Source: Membranipora membranacea (lineage: Eukaryota; Bryozoa; Gymnolaemata; Cheilostomatida; Membraniporidae). Taken from it: a stretch of 64,000 bases of DNA. The stretch covers positions 21,052,162 through 21,116,161 of the forward strand of contig OU612067.1 in the NCBI GenBank assembly GCA_914767715.1, read 5' to 3'. The translations under genes and the position numbers were made by a program. The first letter of the stretch is position 1, and every line of letters starts with the position of its first letter. This document shows, in pieces, positions 50,301 to 63,540 of this stretch. Under the pieces are notes generated by a model, which saw nothing but the letters and a program-made list of their open reading frames with translations, was not told the origin of the DNA and made no database searches.

Positions 50301-53300
50301 GCTATTTAAATTTTTTACCCTGCGTTTGGCATGTTTTTTAATGACAAAAGTGGCCCTCGTTAAAAATATCGCTGACGCCAAACTAAAAGGGGCAGCCCCA
50401 AACGGGTTTCAGTTCCAATGTCAGCATGAAATTCCCCACGGTTTAGAGTAGGTTAGGAGGAAATCTATTTTTTGAACTGGCCGTAAAGAAAGCAAAGGGT
50501 CCCCCCTTTGTTACTTTTTTTAATTTTAAAGTCGCTCTCATTTCCGTTCTATTTATCGTAGGATCTTCATATTCTGGAATTTGAATGAGGCCAATGAGGC
50601 CATCAACTGGTCCGAGTTTGAAAGAATTCCGATGGCTATTTAAATTTTTTACCCTGCGTTTGGCATGTTTTTTAATGACAAAAGTGGCCCGCGTTAAAAA
50701 TGTCGCTGACGCCAAACTAAAAGGGGCAGCCCCAAACGGGTTTCAGTTCCAAAGTCATCATGAAATTCCCTACGGTTTAGAGAAGGTTATGAGGAAATCT
50801 ATTTTTTGAACTGGCCGTAAAAAAAGCAAAGGGTCCCCCCTTTGTTACTTTTTTTAATTTTAAAATCGCTCTCATTTCCGTTCTATTTATCGTAGGATCT
50901 TCATATTCTGGATTTAGAATGAGGCCAATGAGGCCATCAACTGGTCCGAGTTTGAAAGAATCCCGATTGCTATTTAAATTTTTTACCCTGCGTTTGGCAT
51001 GTTTTTTAATGACAAAAGTGGCCCTCGTTAAAAATATCGCTGACGCCAAACTAAAAGGGGCAGCCCCAAACGGGTTTCAGTTCCAATGTCAGCATGAAAT
51101 TCCCCACGGTTTAGAGTAGGTTAGGAGGAAATCTATTTTTTGAACTGGCCGTAAAGAAAGCAAAGGGTCCCCCCTTTGTTACTTTTTTTAATTTTAAAGT
51201 CGCTCTCATTTCCGTTCTATTTATCGTAGGATCTTCATATTCTGGAATTTGAATGAGGCCAATGAGGCCATCAACTGGTCCGAGTTTGAAAGAATTCCGA
51301 TGGCTATTTAAATTTTTTACCCTGCGTTTGGCATGTTTTTTAATGACAAAAGTGGCCCTCGTTAAAGATGCCGCTGACGCCAAACTAAAAGGGGCAGCCC
51401 CAAAAGGGTTTCAGTTCCAAAGTCAGCATGAAATTCCCCACGGTTTAGAGTAGGTTATGAGGAAATCTATTTTTGGAACTGGCCGTAAAAAAAGCAAAGG
51501 GTCCCCCCTTTGTTACTTTTTTTAATTTTAAAATCGCTCTCAATTCCGTTCTATTTATCGTAGGATCTTCATATTCTGGAATTAGAATGAGGCCAATGAG
51601 GCCATCAATTGGTCCGAGTTTGAAAGAATTCCGATGGCTATTTAAATTTTTTACCCTGCGTTTGGCATGTTTTTTAATGACAAAAGTGGCCCTCGTTAAC
51701 GATGTCGCTGACGCCAAACTGAAAGGGGCGGCCCCAAAAGGGTTTCAGTTCCAAAGTCAGCATGAAATTCCCCACGGTTTAGAGTAGGTTATGAGGAAAT
51801 CTATTTTTGGAACTGGCCGTAAAAAAAGCAAAGGGTCCCCCCTTTGTTACTTTTTTTAATTTTAAAATCGCTCTCATTTCTGTTCTATTTATCGTAGGAT
51901 CTTCAAATTCTGGAATTAGAATGAGGCCAATGAGGCCATCAACTGGTCCGAGTTTGAAAGAATTCCAATGGCTATTTAAATTTTTTACCCTGCGTTTGGC
52001 ATGTTTTTTAATGACAAAAGTTGCCCGCGTTAAAAATGTCGCTGACGCCAAACTAAAAGGGGCAGCCCCAAACGGGTTTCAGTTCCAAAGTCAGCATGAA
52101 ATTCCCCACGGTTTAGAGTAGGTTATGAGGAAATCTATTTTTTGAACTGGCCGTAAAAAAATCAAAGGGTCCCCCCTTTGTTACTTTTTTTAATTTTAAA
52201 ATCGCTCTCATTTCCGTTCTATTTATCGTAGGATCTTCATATTCTGGATTTAGAATGAGGTCCATGGGGCCATCATCTGGTCCGAGTTTGAAAGAATCCC
52301 GATGGCCATTTAAATTTTTTACCCTGCGTTTGTCATGTTTTTCAATGACAAAAGTGGCCCTCGTTAAAAATGTCGCTGACGCCAAACTAAAAGGGGCAGC
52401 CCCAAACGGGTTTCAGTTCCAAAGTCAGCATGAAATATCCCACGGTTTAGAGTAGGTTAGGAGGGAATCTATTTTTTGAACTGGCCGTAAAAAAGCAAAG
52501 GGTCCCCCCTTTGTTACTTTTTTTAATTTTAAAGTCGCTCTCATTTCCGTTCTATTTATCGTAGGATCTTCATATTCTGGAATTGGAATGAGGCTAATGA
52601 GGCCATCAAGTGGTCCGAGTTTGAAAGAATTCCGATGGCTATTTAAATTTTTTACCCTGCGTTTGGCATGTTTTTTAATGACAAAAGTGGCCCTCGTTAA
52701 AAATGTCGCTGACGCCAAACTAAAAGGGGCAGCCCCAAACGGGTTTCAGTTCCAAAGTCAGTATGAAATTCCCCACAGTTTAGAGTAGGTAAGGAGAAAT
52801 TCCATTTTTTGAACTTGCCGTAAAAAAAGCAAAGGGTCCCCCTTTGTTACTTTTTTTAATTTTAAAGTCGCTCTCATTTCCGTTCTATTTATCGTAGGAT
52901 CTTCATATTCTGGAATTTGAATGAGGCCAATGAGGACATCAACTGGTCCGAGTTTGAAAGAATTCAGATGGCTATTTAAATTTTTTACCCTGCGTTTGGC
53001 ATGTTTTTTAATGACAAAAGTGGCCCTCGTTAAAAATGTCGCTGACGCCAAACTAAAAGGGGCAGCCCCAAACGGGTTTCAGTTCCAAAGTCAGCATGAA
53101 ATTCCCCACAGTTTAGAGTAGGTAAGGAGGAAATCCATTTTTTGAACTTGCCGTAAAAAAAGCAAAGGGTCCCCCTTTGTTACTTTTTTTAATTTTAAAG
53201 TCGCTCTCATTTCCGTTCTATTTAGCGTAGGATCTTCGTATTCTGGAATTTGAATGAGGCCAATGAGGCCATCAACTGGTCCGAGTTTGAAAGAATTCCG

Positions 53301-55355
53301 ATGGCTATTTAAATTTTTTACCCTGCGTTTGGCATGTTTTTTAATGACAAAAGTGGCCTTCGTTAAAAATGTCGCTGACGCAAAACTAAAACGGGCAGCC
53401 CCAAACGAGTTTCAGTTCCAAAGTCAGCATGAAATTCCCCGCAGTTTAGAGTAGGTAAGGATGAAATCTATTTTTTTAACTGGCCGTAAAAAAAGCAAAG
53501 GGTCCCCCTTTGTTACTTTTTTTAATTTTAAAGTCGCGCTCATTTCCGTTCTATTTATCGTAGGATCTTCATACTCTGGAATTTGAATGAGGCCAATGAG
53601 GCCATCAACTGGTCCGAATTTGAAAGAATTCCGATGGCTATTTAAATTTTTTACCCTGCGTTTGGCATGTTTTTTAATGACAAAAGTGGCCCTCGTTAAA
53701 AATGTCGCTGACGCCAAACTAAAAGGGGCAGCCCCAAACGGGTTTCAGTTCCAAAGTCAGCATGAAATTCCCCACGGTTTAGAGTAGGTTAGGAGGAAAT
53801 CTATTTTTTGAACTGGCCGTAAAAAAAGCAAAGGGTCCCCCCTTTGTTACTCTTTTTAATTTTAAAGTCGCTCTCATTTCCGTTCTATTTATCGTAGGAT
53901 CTTCATATTCTGGAATTTGAATGAGGCCAATGAGGCCATCAACTGGTCCGAGTTTGAAAGAATTCCGATGGCTATTTAAATTTTTTACCCTGCGTTTGGC
54001 ATGTTTTTTAATGACAAAAGTGGCCCTCGTTAAAAATGTCGCTGACGCCAAACTAGAAGGGGCAGCCCCAAACGGGTTACAGTTCCAAAGTCAGCATGAA
54101 ATTCCCCACAGTTTAGAGTAGATAAGGAGGAAATCTATTTTTTAAACTAGCCGTAAAAAAAGCAAAGGGTCCACCCTTTGTTACTTTTTTAAATTTTAAA
54201 GTCGCTCTCATTTCCGTTCTATTTATCGTAGGATCTTCATATTCTGGATTTAGAATGAGGTCAATGGGGCCATCAACTGGTCCGAGTTTGAAAGAATCCC
54301 GATGGCCATTTAAATTTTTTACCCTGTGTTTGTCATGTTTTTCAATGACAAAAGTGGCCCTCGTTAAAAATGTCGCTAACGCCAAACTAAAAGGGGCAGC
54401 CCCAAACGGGTTTCAGTTCCAAAGTCAGTATGAAATTCCCAACGGTTTAGAGTAGGTAAGGAGGAAATCCATTTTTTGAACTTGCCGTAAAAAAAGCAAA
54501 GGGTCCCCCTTTGTTACTTTTTTTAATTTTAAAATCGCTTTCATTTCCGTTCTATTTATTGTAGGATCTTCATATTCTGGAATTTGAATGAGGCCAATAA
54601 GGCCATCAACTGGTCCGAGTTTGAAACAATTCCGATGGCTATTTAAATTTTTTACCCTGCGTTTGGCATGTTTTTTAATGACAAAAGTGGCCCTCGTTAA
54701 AAATGTCGCCGACGCCAAAGTAAAAGGGGCAGCCCCAAACGGGTTTCAGTTCCAAAGTCAGCATGAAATTCCCCGCAGTATAGAGTAGGTAAGGATGAAA
54801 TCTATTTTTTGAACTGGCCGTAAAAAAAGCAAAGGGTCCCCCCTTTGTTACTTTTTTTAATTTTAAAGTCGCGCTCATTTCCGTTCTATTTATCGTAGGA
54901 TCTTCATATTCCGGAATTTGAAAAAGGCTAATGAGGCCATCAACTGGTCCGAGTTTGACAGAATTCCGATGGCTATTAAAATTATTTACCCTGCGTTTGG
55001 CATGTTATTTAATGACTAAAGTGGCCCTCGTTAAAAATGTCGCTGACGCCAAACTAAAAGGGGCAGCCCCAAACGGGTTTCAGTTCCAAAGTCAGCATGA
55101 AATTCCCCACAGTTTAGAGTAGGTAAGGAGGAAATCCATTTTTTGAACTTGCCGTAAAATAAGCAAAGGGTCCCCCTTTGTTACTTTTTTTTATTTTAAA
55201 GTCGCTCTCATTTCCGTTCTATTTATAGTAGGATCTTCATATTCTGGAATTTGAATGAGGCCAATGAGGCCATCAACTGGTCCGAGTTTGAAAGACTTCC
55301 GATTGCTATTCAAATTTTTTACCCTGCGTTTGGCATGTTTTTTAATGACAAAAGT
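47350..55355. repeat. 24-monomer higher-order repeat, copy 1 (8006 bp)
   Basis: Every variant I checked from about 47.34 kb to 55.34 kb recurs 8006 bp later. The left boundary lies between 47337 and about 47370: left of this the copies differ ('gtttattaat' against 'gttttttaat'), right of it they agree. Internally it contains a near-repeat of three units at a 1000-bp offset (47784-48783 and 48784-49784), a 668-bp dimer (50118-50785 and 50786-51453, the latter partly switched), and a run of a distinct subfamily at 52.4-55.3 kb. The exact start base is set within a window of about 30 bp of shared sequence. Confidence 0.93.
52456..55342. repeat. Divergent monomer subfamily T inside the 24-mer, copy 1
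   Basis: These units carry a joint set of changes seen nowhere else except in the matching part of copy 2: 'gtaggtaagga' for 'gtaggttatga', 'cacagtttag' for 'cacggtttag', 'gaacttgccg' for 'gaactggccg', five C in place of six, and 'aaagtcgctc' or 'aaagtcgcgc' for 'aaaatcgctc'. Units are typically 333 bp. Two units of another type ('gaggtcaatgggg', 'gatggccattt') are interspersed, at about 52122-52455 and 54122-54455. Confidence 0.85.
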
Positions 55356-58300
55356 GGCCCTCGTTAAAAATGTCGATGACTCCAAACTAAAAGGGGCAGC
55401 CCCAAACGGGTTTCAGTTCCAAAGTCAGCATGAAATTCCCCACGGTTTAGAGTAGGTTATGAGGAAATCTATTTTTTGAACTGGCCGTAAAAAAAGCAAA
55501 GGGTCCCCCCTTTGTTACTTTTTTTAATTTTAAAATCGCTCTCATTTCCGTTCTATTTATCGTAGGATCTTCATATTCTGGATTTAGAATGAGGCCAATG
55601 AGGCCATCAACTGGTCCGAGTTTGAAAGAATCCCGATGGCTATTTAAATTTTTTACCCTGCGTTTGGCATGTTTATTAATGACAAAAGTGGCCCTCGTTA
55701 AAGATGTCGCTGACGCCAAACTAAAAGGGGCAGCCCCAAAAGGGTTTCAGTTCCAAAGTCAGCATGAAATTCCCCACGGTTTAGAGTAGGTTATGAGGAA
55801 ATCTATTTTTTGAACTGGCCGTAAAAAAAGCAAAGGGTCCCCCCTTTGTTACTTTTTTTAATTTTAAAATCGCTCTCATTTCCGTTCTATTTATCGTAGG
55901 ATCTTTATATTCTGGATTTAGAATGAGGCCAATGAGTCCATCAACTGGTCCGAGTTTAAAAAAAGTCCGATGGCTATTTGAATTTTTTACCCTGCGTTTG
56001 TCATGTTATTCAATGACAAAAGTGGCCCTCCTTAAAAATGTCGCTGACGCCAAACTAAAAGGGGCAGCCCCAAACGGTTTCAGTTCCAAAGTCAGCATGA
56101 AATTCCCCACGGTTTAGAGTAGGTTATGAGGAAATCTATTTTTTGAACTGGCCGTAAAAAAAGCAAAGGGTCCCCCCTTTGTTACTTTTTTTAATTTTAA
56201 AATCGCTCTCATTTCCGTTCTATTTATCGTAGGATCTTCATATTCTGGTATTAGAATGAAGCCAATGAGGCCATCAACTGGTCCGAGTTTGAAAGAATTC
56301 CGATGGCTATTTAAATTTTTTACCCTGCGTTTGGCATGTTTTTTAACGACAAAAGTGGCCCTCGTTAAAAATGTCGCTGACACCAAACTAAAAGGGGCAG
56401 CCCCAAACGGGTTTCAGTTTCAAAGTCAGCATGAAATTCCCCACGGTTTAGAGTAGGTTATGAGGAAATCTATTTTTTGAACTGGCCGTGAAAAAAGCAA
56501 AGGGTTCCCCCTTTGTTACTTTTTTTCATTTCAAAATCGCTCTCATTTCCGTTCTATTTATCGTAGGATCTTCATATTCTGGATTTAGAATGAGGCCAAT
56601 GAGGCCATCAACTGGTCCGAGTTTGAAAGAATTCCGATGGCTATTTAAATTTTTACCCTGCGTTTGGCATGTTTTTTAATGACAAAAGTGGCCCTCGTTA
56701 AAGATGTCGCTGACGCCAAACTAAAAGGGGCAGCCCCAAAAGGGTTTCAGTTCCAAAGTCAGCATGAAATTCCCCACGGTTTAGAGTAGGTTATGAGGAA
56801 ATCTATTTTTTGAACTGGCCGTAAAAAAAGCAAAGGGTCCCCCCTTTGTTACTTTTTTTAATTTTAAAATCGCTCTCATTTCCGTTCTATTTATCGAAGG
56901 ATCTTTATATTCTGGATTTAGAATGAGGCCAATGAGTCCATCAACTGGTCCGAGTTTAAAAAAAGTCCGATGGCTATTTGAATTTTTTACCCTGCGTTTG
57001 TCATGTTATTCAATGACAAAAGTGGCCCTCCTTAAAATTGTCGCTGACGCCAAACTAAAAGGGGCAGCCCCAAACGGTTTCAGTTCCAAAGTCAGCATGA
57101 AATTCCCCACGGTTTAGAGTAGGTTATGAGGAAATCTATTTTTTGAACTGGCCGTAAAAAAAGCAAAGGGTCCCCCCTTTGTTACTTTTTTTAATTTTAA
57201 AATCGCTCTCATTTCCGTTCTATTTATCGTAGGATCTTCATATTCTGGTATTAGAATGAAGCCAATGAGGCCATCAATTGGTCCGAGTTTGAAAGAATTC
57301 CGATGGCTATTTAAATTTTTTACCCTGCGTTTGGCATGTTTTTTAATGAGAAAAGTGGCCCGCGTTAAAAATGTCGCTGACGCCAAACTAAAAGGGGCAG
57401 CCCCAAACGGGTTTCAGTTCCAAAGTCAGCATGAAATTCCCCACGGTTTAGAGTAGGTTATGAGGAAATCTATTTTTTGAACTGGCCGTAAAAAAAGCAA
57501 AGGGTCCCACCTTTGTTACTTTTTTTAATTTTAAAATCGCTCTCATTTCCGTTCTATTTATTGTAGGATCTTCATATTCTGGATTTAGAATGAGGCCAAT
57601 GAGGCCATCAACTGGTCCGAGTTTGAAAGAATTCCGATGGCTATTTAAATTTTTTACCCTGCGTTTGGCATGTTTTTTAATGACAAAAGTGGCCCTCGTT
57701 AACGATGTCGCTGACGCCAAACTAAAAGGGGCAGCCCCAAAAGGGTTTCAGTTCCAAAGTCAGCATGAAATTCCCCACGGTTTAGAGTAGGTTATGAGGA
57801 AATCTATTTTTGGAACTGGCCGTAAAAAAAGCAAAGGGTCCCCCCTTTGTTACGTTTTTAATTTTAAAATCGCTCTCATTTCCGTTCTATTTATCGTAGG
57901 ATCTTCATATTCTGGAATTAGAATGAGGCCAATGAGGCCATCAACTGGTCCGAGTTTGAAAGAATTCCGATGGCTATTTAAATTTTTTACCCTGCGTTTG
58001 GCATGTTTTTTAATGACAAAAGTGGCCCGCGTTAAAAATGTCGCTGACGCCAAACTAAAAGGGGCAGCCCCAAACGGGTTTCAGTTCCAATGTCAGCATG
58101 AAATTCCCCACGGTTTAGAGTAGGTTATGAGGAAATCTATTTTTTGAACTGGCCGTAAAAAAAGCAAAGGGTCCCCCCTTTGTTACTTTTTTTAATTTTA
58201 AAATCGCTCTCATTTCCGTTCTATTTATCGTAGGATCTTCATATTCTGGATTTAGAATGAGGCCAATGAGGCCATCAACTGGTCCGAGTTTGAAAGAATC

Positions 58301-61300
58301 CCGATGGCTATTTAAATTTTTTACCCTGCGTTTGGCATGTTTTTTAATGACAAAAGTGGCCCTCGTTAAAAATATCGCTGACGCCAAACTAAAAGGGGCA
58401 GCCCCAAACGGGTTTCAGTTCCAATGTCAGCATGAAATTCCCCACGGTTTAGAGTAGGTTAGGAGGAAATCTATTTTTTGAACTGGCCGTAAAGAAAGCA
58501 AAGGGTCCCCCCTTTGTTACTTTTTTTAATTTTAAAGTCGCTCTCATTTCCGTTCTATTTATCGTAGGATCTTCATATTCTGGAATTTGAATGAGGCCAA
58601 TGAGGCCATCAACTGGTCCGAGTTTGAAAGAATTCCGATGGCTATTTAAATTTTTTACCCTGCGTTTGGCATGTTTTTTAATGACAAAAGTGGCCCGCGT
58701 TAAAAATGTCGCTGACGCCAAACTAAAAGGGGCAGCCCCAAACGGGTTTCAGTTCCAAAGTCATCATGAAATTCCCTACGGTTTAGAGAAGGTTATGAGG
58801 AAATCTATTTTTTGAACTGGCCGTAAAAAAAGCAAAGGGTCCCCCCTTTGTTACTTTTTTTAATTTTAAAATCGCTCTCATTTCCGTTCTATTTATCGTA
58901 GGATCTTCATATTCTGGATTTAGAATGAGGCCAATGAGGCCATCAACTGGTCCGAGTTTGAAAGAATCCCGATTGCTATTTAAATTTTTTACCCTGCGTT
59001 TGGCATGTTTTTTAATGACAAAAGTGGCCCTCGTTAAAAATATCGCTGACGCCAAACTAAAAGGGGCAGCCCCAAACGGGTTTCAGTTCCAATGTCAGCA
59101 TGAAATTCCCCACGGTTTAGAGTAGGTTAGGAGGAAATCTATTTTTTGAACTGGCCGTAAAGAAAGCAAAGGGTCCCCCCTTTGTTACTTTTTTTAATTT
59201 TAAAGTCGCTCTCATTTCCGTTCTATTTATCGTAGGATCTTCATATTCTGGAATTTGAATGAGGCCAATGAGGCCATCAACTGGTCCGAGTTTGAAAGAA
59301 TTCCGATGGCTATTTAAATTTTTTACCCTGCGTTTGGCATGTTTTTTAATGACAAAAGTGGCCCTCGTTAAAGATGCCGCTGACGCCAAACTAAAAGGGG
59401 CAGCCCCAAAAGGGTTTCAGTTCCAAAGTCAGCATGAAATTCCCCACGGTTTAGAGTAGGTTATGAGGAAATCTATTTTTGGAACTGGCCGTAAAAAAAG
59501 CAAAGGGTCCCCCCTTTGTTACTTTTTTTAATTTTAAAATCGCTCTCAATTCCGTTCTATTTATCGTAGGATCTTCATATTCTGGAATTAGAATGAGGCC
59601 AATGAGGCCATCAATTGGTCCGAGTTTGAAAGAATTCCGATGGCTATTTAAATTTTTTACCCTGCGTTTGGCATGTTTTTTAATGACAAAAGTGGCCCTC
59701 GTTAACGATGTCGCTGACGCCAAACTGAAAGGGGCGGCCCCAAAAGGGTTTCAGTTCCAAAGTCAGCATGAAATTCCCCACGGTTTAGAGTAGGTTATGA
59801 GGAAATCTATTTTTGGAACTGGCCGTAAAAAAAGCAAAGGGTCCCCCCTTTGTTACTTTTTTTAATTTTAAAATCGCTCTCATTTCTGTTCTATTTATCG
59901 TAGGATCTTCAAATTCTGGAATTAGAATGAGGCCAATGAGGCCATCAACTGGTCCGAGTTTGAAAGAATTCCAATGGCTATTTAAATTTTTTACCCTGCG
60001 TTTGGCATGTTTTTTAATGACAAAAGTTGCCCGCGTTAAAAATGTCGCTGACGCCAAACTAAAAGGGGCAGCCCCAAACGGGTTTCAGTTCCAAAGTCAG
60101 CATGAAATTCCCCACGGTTTAGAGTAGGTTATGAGGAAATCTATTTTTTGAACTGGCCGTAAAAAAATCAAAGGGTCCCCCCTTTGTTACTTTTTTTAAG
60201 TTTAAAATCGCTCTCATTTCCGTTCTATTTATCGTAGGATCTTCATATTCTGGATTTAGAATGAGGTCCATGGGGCCATCATCTGGTCCGAGTTTGAAAG
60301 AATCCCGATGGCCATTTAAATTTTTTACCCTGCGTTTGTCATGTTTTTCAATGACAAAAGTGGCCCTCGTTAAAAATGTCGCTGACGCCAAACTAAAAGG
60401 GGCAGCCCCAAACGGGTTTCAGTTCCAAAGTCAGCATGAAATATCCCACGGTTTAGAGTAGGTTAGGAGGGAATCTATTTTTTGAACTGGCCGTAAAAAA
60501 GCAAAGGGTCCCCCCTTTGTTACTTTTTTTAATTTTAAAGTCGCTCTCATTTCCGTTCTATTTATCGTAGGATCTTCATATTCTGGAATTGGAATGAGGC
60601 TAATGAGGCCATCAAGTGGTCCGAGTTTGAAAGAATTCCGATGGCTATTTAAATTTTTTACCCTGCGTTTGGCATGTTTTTTAATGACAAAAGTGGCCCT
60701 CGTTAAAAATGTCGCTGACGCCAAACTAAAAGGGGCAGCCCCAAACGGGTTTCAGTTCCAAAGTCAGTATGAAATTCCCCACAGTTTAGAGTAGGTAAGG
60801 AGAAATTCCATTTTTTGAACTTGCCGTAAAAAAAGCAAAGGGTCCCCCTTTGTTACTTTTTTTAATTTTAAAGTCGCTCTCATTTCCGTTCTATTTATCG
60901 TAGGATCTTCATATTCTGGAATTTGAATGAGGCCAATGAGGACATCAACTGGTCCGAGTTTGAAAGAATTCAGATGGCTATTTAAATTTTTTACCCTGCG
61001 TTTGGCATGTTTTTTAATGACAAAAGTGGCCCTCGTTAAAAATGTCGCTGACGCCAAACTAAAAGGGGCAGCCCCAAACGGGTTTCAGTTCCAAAGTCAG
61101 CATGAAATTCCCCACAGTTTAGAGTAGGTAAGGAGGAAATCCATTTTTTGAACTTGCCGTAAAAAAAGCAAAGGGTCCCCCTTTGTTACTTTTTTTAATT
61201 TTAAAGTCGCTCTCATTTCCGTTCTATTTAGCGTAGGATCTTCGTATTCTGGAATTTGAATGAGGCCAATGAGGCCATCAACTGGTCCGAGTTTGAAAGA

Positions 61301-63361
61301 ATTCCGATGGCTATTTAAATTTTTTACCCTGCGTTTGGCATGTTTTTTAATGACAAAAGTGGCCTTCGTTAAAAATGTCGCTGACGCAAAACTAAAACGG
61401 GCAGCCCCAAACGAGTTTCAGTTCCAAAGTCAGCATGAAATTCCCCGCAGTTTAGAGTAGGTAAGGATGAAATCTATTTTTTTAACTGGCCGTAAAAAAA
61501 GCAAAGGGTCCCCCTTTGTTACTTTTTTTAATTTTAAAGTCGCGCTCATTTCCGTTCTATTTATCGTAGGATCTTCATACTCTGGAATTTGAATGAGGCC
61601 AATGAGGCCATCAACTGGTCCGAATTTGAAAGAATTCCGATGGCTATTTAAATTTTTTACCCTGCGTTTGGCATGTTTTTTAATGACAAAAGTGGCCCTC
61701 GTTAAAAATGTCGCTGACGCCAAACTAAAAGGGGCAGCCCCAAACGGGTTTCAGTTCCAAAGTCAGCATGAAATTCCCCACGGTTTAGAGTAGGTTAGGA
61801 GGAAATCTATTTTTTGAACTGGCCGTAAAAAAAGCAAAGGGTCCCCCCTTTGTTACTCTTTTTAATTTTAAAGTCGCTCTCATTTCCGTTCTATTTATCG
61901 TAGGATCTTCATATTCTGGAATTTGAATGAGGCCAATGAGGCCATCAACTGGTCCGAGTTTGAAAGAATTCCGATGGCTATTTAAATTTTTTACCCTGCG
62001 TTTGGCATGTTTTTTAATGACAAAAGTGGCCCTCGTTAAAAATGTCGCTGACGCCAAACTAGAAGGGGCAGCCCCAAACGGGTTACAGTTCCAAAGTCAG
62101 CATGAAATTCCCCACAGTTTAGAGTAGATAAGGAGGAAATCTATTTTTTAAACTAGCCGTAAAAAAAGCAAAGGGTCCACCCTTTGTTACTTTTTTAAAT
62201 TTTAAAGTCGCTCTCATTTCCGTTCTATTTATCGTAGGATCTTCATATTCTGGATTTAGAATGAGGTCAATGGGGCCATCAACTGGTCCGAGTTTGAAAG
62301 AATCCCGATGGCCATTTAAATTTTTTACCCTGTGTTTGTCATGTTTTTCAATGACAAAAGTGGCCCTCGTTAAAAATGTCGCTAACGCCAAACTAAAAGG
62401 GGCAGCCCCAAACGGGTTTCAGTTCCAAAGTCAGTATGAAATTCCCAACGGTTTAGAGTAGGTAAGGAGGAAATCCATTTTTTGAACTTGCCGTAAAAAA
62501 AGCAAAGGGTCCCCCTTTGTTACTTTTTTTAATTTTAAAATCGCTTTCATTTCCGTTCTATTTATTGTAGGATCTTCATATTCTGGAATTTGAATGAGGC
62601 CAATAAGGCCATCAACTGGTCCGAGTTTGAAACAATTCCGATGGCTATTTAAATTTTTTACCCTGCGTTTGGCATGTTTTTTAATGACAAAAGTGGCCCT
62701 CGTTAAAAATGTCGCCGACGCCAAAGTAAAAGGGACAGCCCCAAACGGGTTTCAGTTCCAAAGTCAGCATGAAATTCCCCGCAGTATAGAGTAGGTAAGG
62801 ATGAAATCTATTTTTTGAACTGGCCGTAAAAAAAGCAAAGGGTCCCCCCTTTGTTACTTTTTTTAATTTTAAAGTCGCGCTCATTTCCGTTCTATTTATC
62901 GTAGGATCTTCATATTCCGGAATTTGAAAAAGGCTAATGAGGCCATCAACTGGTCCGAGTTTGACAGAATTCCGATGGCTATTAAAATTATTTACCCTGC
63001 GTTTGGCATGTTATTTAATGACTAAAGTGGCCCTCGTTAAAAATGTCGCTGACGCCAAACTAAAAGGGGCAGCCCCAAACGGGTTTCAGTTCCAAAGTCA
63101 GCATGAAATTCCCCACAGTTTAGAGTAGGTAAGGAGGAAATCCATTTTTTGAACTTGCCGTAAAATAAGCAAAGGGTCCCCCTTTGTTACTTTTTTTTAT
63201 TTTAAAGTCGCTCTCATTTCCGTTCTATTTATCGTAGGATCTTCATATTCTGGAATTTGAATGAGGCCAATGAGGCCATCAACTGGTCCGAGTTTGAAAG
63301 ACTTCCGATTGCTATTCAAATTTTTTACCCTGCGTTTGGCATGTTTTTTAATGACAAAAGT
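55356..63361. repeat. 24-monomer higher-order repeat, copy 2 (8006 bp)
   Basis: Adjacent, same orientation, same order as 47350-55355. The five differences I found, copy 1 then copy 2, are: 48107 C to 56113 T; 48891 T to 56897 A; 52194 T to 60200 G; 54729 G to 62735 A; 55227 A to 63233 C. I may have missed some. The monomer at the joint (about 55124-55455) is a hybrid: its left part matches 63130-63349 and its right part, with 'gatgactcc', matches the unit ending at 47449. That places the exchange point between about 55343 and 55374. Confidence 0.93.
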
Positions 63362-63540
63362 GGCCCTCGTTAAAAATGTCGCTGACGCCAAACTAAAAGG
63401 GGCAGCCCCAAACGGGTTTCAGTTCCAAAGTCAGTATGAAATTCCCCACAGTTTAGAGTAGGTAAGGAGAAAATCCAGTTTTTGAACTTGCCGTAAAAAA
63501 AGCAAAGGGTCCCCCTTTGTTACTTTTTTTAATTTTAAAG
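60462..63540. repeat. Divergent monomer subfamily T, copy 2, extended by one half unit
   Basis: Equivalent of 52456-55342, shifted by 8006 bp. Here the subfamily continues past the copy boundary: 63362-63540 keeps 'cacagtttag', 'gtaggtaagga', 'gaacttgccg' and 'aaagtcgctc', showing what originally followed the 24-mer before the next exchange. Confidence 0.83.

Noticed and set aside
47350-63361. Assembly artefact as the default explanation for the 8-kb duplication
   Set aside because: The two copies differ at five sites and the joint monomer is a proper hybrid, which favours a real duplication; it remains to be confirmed with spanning reads.
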